Source: Ipomoea triloba
Taxonomy: Eukaryota; Streptophyta; Magnoliopsida; Solanales; Convolvulaceae
Assembly: GCF_003576645.1 (NCBI RefSeq)
Contig: NC_044916.1
Span: 27,580,596 to 27,644,595, forward strand
Direction: 5' to 3'
DNA: 64,000 nt
In this document: positions 58,968 through 64,000 of the stretch, piece by piece
Numbering within the stretch: position 1 is the stretch's first letter
How the letters are laid out: the number at the start of each line of letters is the position of its first letter
Notes under the pieces: generated by a model
Databases searched by the model: none
Seen by the model: only the letters and a program-made list of their open reading frames with translations
What the model was told of the DNA's origin: nothing
Made by a program: the position numbers and the translations under genes

Positions 58968-59786
58968 CCTACTATCAAACATGTAAAATATTTTCACCAA
59001 AATCAATTACCATTACCAAATATTTGATTCTCATTCCGATTTCAATTTTCTTGTGTGAATCAAACCCACCATAAATTTAAATTAAGCCTTTGATATAAAT
59101 TTTTAGACTTAAACCTCATTTTGTAAACTTAATCAGCAAAGAGCAGCTTCTGTTGGGACCAGCCTTTATTTATTTAATTATTTATTTATTTTGCATTAGA
59201 CATCTTGTCCAATTATCTTTTCGGATATTAACAAAAAGAAAAAAGCAAATATATTTTGACCGCTTGAGCCATAACAATTTTAATTAATTTTTTATATAAT
59301 TTATACATTTTTGGTTTTTTTTTTCTTTTTTTTTTTTTTGTTGGGCAAGTTTAATAAATTTAAAATTTAATAAATTTAAAATTTACCAAGACAAACAAAA
59401 GACGATGTTGGCATATTTTGTATTCTGGTTGTTGACACGATCATTGAGGCGTAAACAATATCATACAGCCAAAATTTGGCGCCATTAAAGAGATATTGTC
59501 TTAATCCGGTACAACATTTACACACTGAAAAAGGATCCCATCAGATCATGGCAAAAACATGAACATCTACAACAAAAATAGCACACATCTAACTTTATAC
59601 AAACCAGTAGAATTACTATGGTTGGGAGAAGATTTAAGGATATTAACTTGTAAGTGAAAATCTATGGATGAAGCTGTAGCCATGGCTATTTATAAAACTA
59701 CTACTGAGTACTTGGGCTTTTGAAAACATCAATACACAATAGATTCAGCCACCGCCATTTCCTACCGGAAACTTGAATATGTCTCG
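58968..59786. other. Spacer and 3' flank of ERV1
   Basis: AT-rich with poly-T runs. It includes the 3' UTR of the sulfhydryl oxidase gene. No other gene is seen. Confidence 0.4.
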
Positions 59787-61974
59787 TTACCAAAGCTTGT
59801 CACTTCCTTGCAAGTCACAGTTACGCTGCTCACAATCGAGCTTACCCCACCGTGCATCAACCCGTGCACAAGGGAAATTGGGTTTACCCAAACTGTTGAA
59901 AGAAAATTTCCGGGATTAGCATTGACAGTGGATATTGTTATATCCTTGTACAGGATTTCATACATGGGCAAGAAATTTTTAAAATAAGCTCTCTAGACCC
60001 TTGTCACTTACAAAAATTTGGGAAAATGAAGATAAGTCAATGGAGAGTGAGATGATGTATAAACCAATTAGCTAAATTCAAGTGAATAACCAGAGAGAAA
60101 TTGAAGTCGTCTCAATTAATTAGTAAATCAGGAAAGGCAAGTTCATTTATTTAGATACCGATAGGCGATAGGATAGGATATCTACAACATTAGGCCTGAT
60201 TGCATGAAAATGTTGAAAGATTTACAGCAAAATACCTTCTATTAACAACATTGTGCACATGACACAACCATTGGGAAAACTCAGCTTGAGATCTGGCTTG
60301 TACAGGATTTGCTCTGCAAGGACCGAAAAAAAAAATCAATTTTTATTAGAAATTAACTTTCCAATTTTTGAGTTTTGATAACAAAAAGAAAGCCAAAGGG
60401 AGGCACATTCTTATCCATTGAAAATGTGGGGACTGGGGAGAGGGGTGAATGAGTAGATACCGTAGAACTTCTTTAAAATGATCAGCACAGTCCTTGCAAG
60501 GGTACATGCGAGATAAGATTGCCATCTGCAAACCATGTGAAAGAGGAAAATATGAATTTAATTGACACAATAACAATAACTCTCTTACATTTTTACCTTC
60601 TCCAAGATTTACTCCAATGTAATTCAAATATAATTTATCTCAAGTCCTTGTAAAACATAACGGAAACTCAGAATTTGTGCCTTAATTGGCATTAAACACA
60701 AAGTTCACAGTTGACAAATCAGAAAAGCAAGATAGAGAATAATAAAGAAATTGAAATAGTGACTGTGGTGGTACAAGTGGCATCAACCTTCACATAGTCA
60801 TAGCCCCATAGAAACTATTCAGTGGTCCTTCTCAAATTAGAAGAACTGGATTTTATTTCCAGCTATTATGAACTGATGAAGTGAAAGGGAACTGAGAGGA
60901 AAAGAGAGTAGTGTACCAATTCTTTTACATCCTTCTTTTGTTGCCTTGTTGGCTTCTCTGGGTACTGAAATCAACAATTCAGATATAGAATCAAATGGCG
61001 AACAATTAAGAGCATCACAAAATCTAAAATGCAACAACGGAACAAATTATTATCATGTCCATCAGGTTATATATAAGCCTCAATTTTATGCCATTGATAA
61101 TTGTCAAAGAAAAGTACCAGCCTCCATCTTACTCAAAACCTCTAAGAACATAGAATAGAGCATATTGGTTGAATAAGACACAAGAAAAAAAAAATCATCA
61201 TACAAAAGGAATGACCAATGAAATGACCTGAGCTGCAAGAGTGTGAAGAAAAACCCAAGTGGCCCTTCCAAGCTCTTCTTTAGTCACTGGGCCAGCAGAA
61301 ATTTCCTGAATGGAATGACAATAAGAATAGCAACCTTCAACTGATTGCAGCATACTCTTATATGTTAAAATAAAATAAAATACGGAGTAAATGGGCTAAA
61401 TGCTAAGACAGGCCAAGAAAAAAGTTCCAATCAGTAACAGTATTCCTGAAATGAAATGCACGATCCTAAAGCAGTATCCAAAATGATCATAGCAGTAAAT
61501 CCTTTTATTCATTTCTATCTTTACATGCTCATTGCAGTAGTTTTTTGCACCACTATGCCTCTCGATGAACATAAATCTAAAAGAACACAACACTGCATTT
61601 TATTAATCTTGACTGGAACTTTTATTGAATAGCTAACAAGCATGAATTGTAAGTTTAGCCAATTCTTATAAAACAGACAAGAGAACTGCAGTGATGCTCA
61701 GACAATACCAAGAGGAAAGAAACAAAGTGCACGTCAAATGTATTTAAGGTGCTAAAGTTACCTTCTTTGGAACTTCAGCGGGATGGAGAAGAGCAGAGAC
61801 GGCAGGTCTTGGAGCCAAGCGGTTAGGTTTTGGAGCTGTAGAGATAGCAAAGAGCGGCTTGGCGTGTGGGTTGTTCGGAAATCTTAGGAATTGAGAGAGA
61901 TGGGTTTGGATGCTATTTGATACCTTCTCAAATGTTTGGAAGAGAAGCTGCAATGGATTCTCAGATGTCGACAT
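59787..61974 (-). CDS. ERV1: FAD-linked sulfhydryl oxidase, ERV1 type
   Basis: ERV1 re-oxidises MIA40 in the mitochondrial intermembrane space and passes electrons to cytochrome c or oxygen. Six exons on the minus strand: 61762-61974, 61228-61305, 60917-60964, 60461-60525, 60236-60313 and 59787-59892, total 195 residues, all phases compatible. Motifs: MSTSENPLQLLFQTFEK at the N-terminus, GPVTKEELGRATWVFLHTLA and YPEKPTRQQKKDVKEL (FAD domain start), the active-site CXXC (YPCKDC), WLCHVHNVVNR (FAD-binding HxxHN), and the plant-specific C-terminal CX4C (CEQRNC) in place of the N-terminal shuttle pair of animal and fungal ERV1. The ATG at 61974 was chosen because upstream codons in frame lack an ATG. 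Confidence 0.95.
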
Positions 61975-62680
61975 AGGAAGCCACAAGCTGGAGGAAGCAA
62001 TTTAGCAGGAAGCTCCACTTAATTTCGACAAATAGCAATCTCATTTTCATTAATAAAAAATGCTATTTATACTAAGTCTATTATCTAATACTATTAGAGC
62101 TGTCAAATCGGAGTGAGCCAACGTGCAGCCTGCCATTTGGTGGGATGGGCCAAGAAAACCTCAACCCAACCCAACCCGTCATGGCGCCACAGGTTGGGCA
62201 GCCCAGCGCACGAATAATTAAAAAATAAAAAGAACAAACACAAACTCAAAAAAAGTCAACAATTAGTCTAAATGGTCTTAAACAAACTTAAACACTCATA
62301 ATGCATTAACAAATATTTATTATTTTTCATTAATTCAATTTCTAACATTATCATTAAAAAATTACGATGAATAAGATGAAAGGAAAAAATTACACACCAG
62401 CTACTGCACTTTGTCTAATGGCATTCAAGAATTATAGCATAGCCTCCTCAATGACCAAACTTTTATTTACATTATGATCATCATATATATGAACATTTAA
62501 GCAAACTGTTATGAGCATATAATAAGCTCATCATTGGTAAGCATTTTAGCATTGAGTATGGTTTCTTTAGCATTTTAGACTTGCCTTTCCCAGTCTAACA
62601 AATCAGCTTGCATTAGAGTGTGATTTCATTCTCCAAGTTCTTTCAACCTGGTGACATTGTGACAGGTTAGGAGGTTACTT
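61975..62680. other. Upstream region of ERV1 and spacer
   Basis: It holds the ERV1 promoter side and a repeat-like GC-rich block (ggtgggatgggccaagaaaa, caacccaacccaacccg) at about 62110-62215. No gene is seen. Confidence 0.4.
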
Positions 62681-63580
62681 CTCTCTTTTTTTTTTTTTTT
62701 TTTTTTCTTTTTTGTGGATTTCCTTGGAACAACAGAACAAGCTAAGGTTAAAAATAAAAATAAAAAATTATACTGTAAATTTTGCAAGCTGTGCATTAAG
62801 AATCAGATAATTTCCAGGCTGGAGTTGCAGCTAGCTTAGCAATATGTGAAACTTGAAGAAAGGTAGGCTTAATTCATCACCCAGTTTCCCCAAATTTCCC
62901 CACTTTCAATACAAGTAGCAGATTATTTCCACAATAGTAATTAGTAGAACTATGGACATAGTAGTAGCAGCAAAGGTAAAAAAAATAAGTACTATCCAGA
63001 ATATGTAAGCCCCAATCCTGGTATTTTAGCATTAAATATATAGCCAAAAAGGACAAAAAATTTAAGTTGGAAGAAGGAAGAAAAGCATTTTCTAGGCATA
63101 TATTAACAAGATGAAGCATTCAAAACAAATTTTTTTTTTTTTTTTTTTTTTCTTTTTTGTGGATTTCCTTGGAACAACAGAACAAGCTAAGGTTAAAAAT
63201 AAAAAATAAAAAAATTATACTGTAAATTTTGCAAGCTGTGCATTAAGAATTCAGATAATTTCCAGGCTGGAGTTGCAGCTAGCTTAGCAATATGTGAAAC
63301 TTGAAGAAAGTAGGCTTAATTCATCACCCAGTTTCGCCCAAATTTCCCCACTTTCAATACAAGTAGCAGATTATTTCCACAAATAGTAATTAGTAGAACT
63401 ATGGACATAGTAGTAGCAGCAAAGGTAAAAGAAAATTAAGTACTATCCAGAATATGTAAGCCCCAATCCTGGTATTTTAGCATTAAAGTATAGCCAAAAA
63501 GGACAAAAAATTTAAGTTGGAAGAAGGAAGAAAAGCATTTTCTAGGCATATATTAACAAGATGAAGCATTCAAACAAATT
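62681..63580. repeat. Direct duplication of about 450 bp
   Basis: The segments 62681-63128 and 63131-63580 are near-identical copies, starting with a poly-T run and tcttttttgtggatttcc and ending gatgaagcattcaaa. They differ by scattered single-base changes and indels, mostly in homopolymers. The copies contain no recognisable gene; if spliced genes flank the region, the duplication could lie in an intron. Confidence 0.93.
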
Positions 63581-64000
63581 TCCAAGAGTTATGAAAACAT
63601 ATACTCCGTACTTTAAAGCCTTCATATTGAAATTTTAAAATCAATAAATATGATTATTTAATTTTCCCACATTATAAACAAAACAATGCCCAAAAAAAAA
63701 AAACACTAACGAAGATCTGTCATTTGCTTCTCTCCTAACAATAATTACCTTATGATTCAGCCGAACGGCGAGGCGGGGCTGGCAAGTGGCAACGGCGTCT
63801 TGTCGAGGAATGAGGATGGTGAATTGGCGGATATACTGAGATAAACTACATAGTTAAAGCAACTAAATATTTACAGCAAAATATTCCTAGAATATGAAAT
63901 AAGGGGATAGGGATTCACAGAAGAAAATAAAACAAAGAGGGAGATGGTGGGCAGTACTGTGACAGTCTGAGGTGTGACGTCCTGAGTCCGTCGCCGGTGA
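63581..64000. other. Window edge; possible 5' exon of a further gene
   Basis: A GC-rich stretch at about 63748-63835, followed on the minus strand by a donor-like gtaatt, stands out from the AT-rich surroundings. It could be a leader or first exon of a minus-strand gene starting near or beyond 64000. No protein family can be assigned. Confidence 0.25.

Overview
This is a 64 kb piece of a plant nuclear genome. It has GT-AG introns, AT-rich spacers, poly(A)-tailed SINEs, a LINE, MITEs, a Ty3/gypsy LTR retrotransposon and typical plant genes: a plastid Clp subunit, a LOB-domain factor, an NPY-type BTB/NPH3 protein and a plant-type ERV1. The protein sequences fit a eudicot; I could not fix the family from sequence alone. 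A run of N (35602-36500) and a single N (28336) mark assembly problems.

Layout. 1-2380: a zinc finger protein-like 1 homologue (minus strand, 3' end outside the window). 2.7-9.2 kb: mobile-element relics (a foldback element, a CACTA end, a SINE, a MULE-type MITE, and a 5'-truncated LINE inserted inside an older RNase H-like relic). 9456-12482: BUB3 (plus). 12979-17003: plastid ClpR1-type subunit (minus), tail to tail with BUB3. 17-20 kb: spacer with MITEs and a SINE. 20138-29930: a complete, recently inserted Tat-like Ty3/gypsy element (two 392-bp LTRs with 2 differences, 5-bp target duplication) read on the minus strand. Its 3' region holds two genes on the opposite strand and three clusters of CCTCGGC hairpins. 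30-40 kb: AT-rich spacer with repeats and the assembly gap. 40592-43871: NPY-clade BTB/NPH3 gene with a SINE in its last intron. 44-52 kb: repeat-rich spacer. 52320-53001: class II LBD gene with a minimal overlapping uORF. 55010-56449: a Mutator-type element carrying an intronless, poly(A)-tailed copy of the cytochrome bc1 subunit QCR10. 57566-58659: ribosomal protein uS14/S29 (minus). 59787-61974: ERV1-type sulfhydryl oxidase (minus). 62.7-63.6 kb: a 450-bp direct duplication.

The seven host genes are unrelated housekeeping or developmental genes and form no pathway cluster. The unusual content is in the mobile DNA. (1) A foldback element family, at least six copies here, shares the end GTTATA-nn-GTGGACCATGGTCCAC but has different internal repeat arrays. 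(2) The retroelement carries antisense genes with their own TATA boxes, hairpin arrays and a deleted RNase H domain. (3) A retrocopy sits inside a Mutator element. Exon borders were read by eye from splice consensus and family similarity; no search was run.
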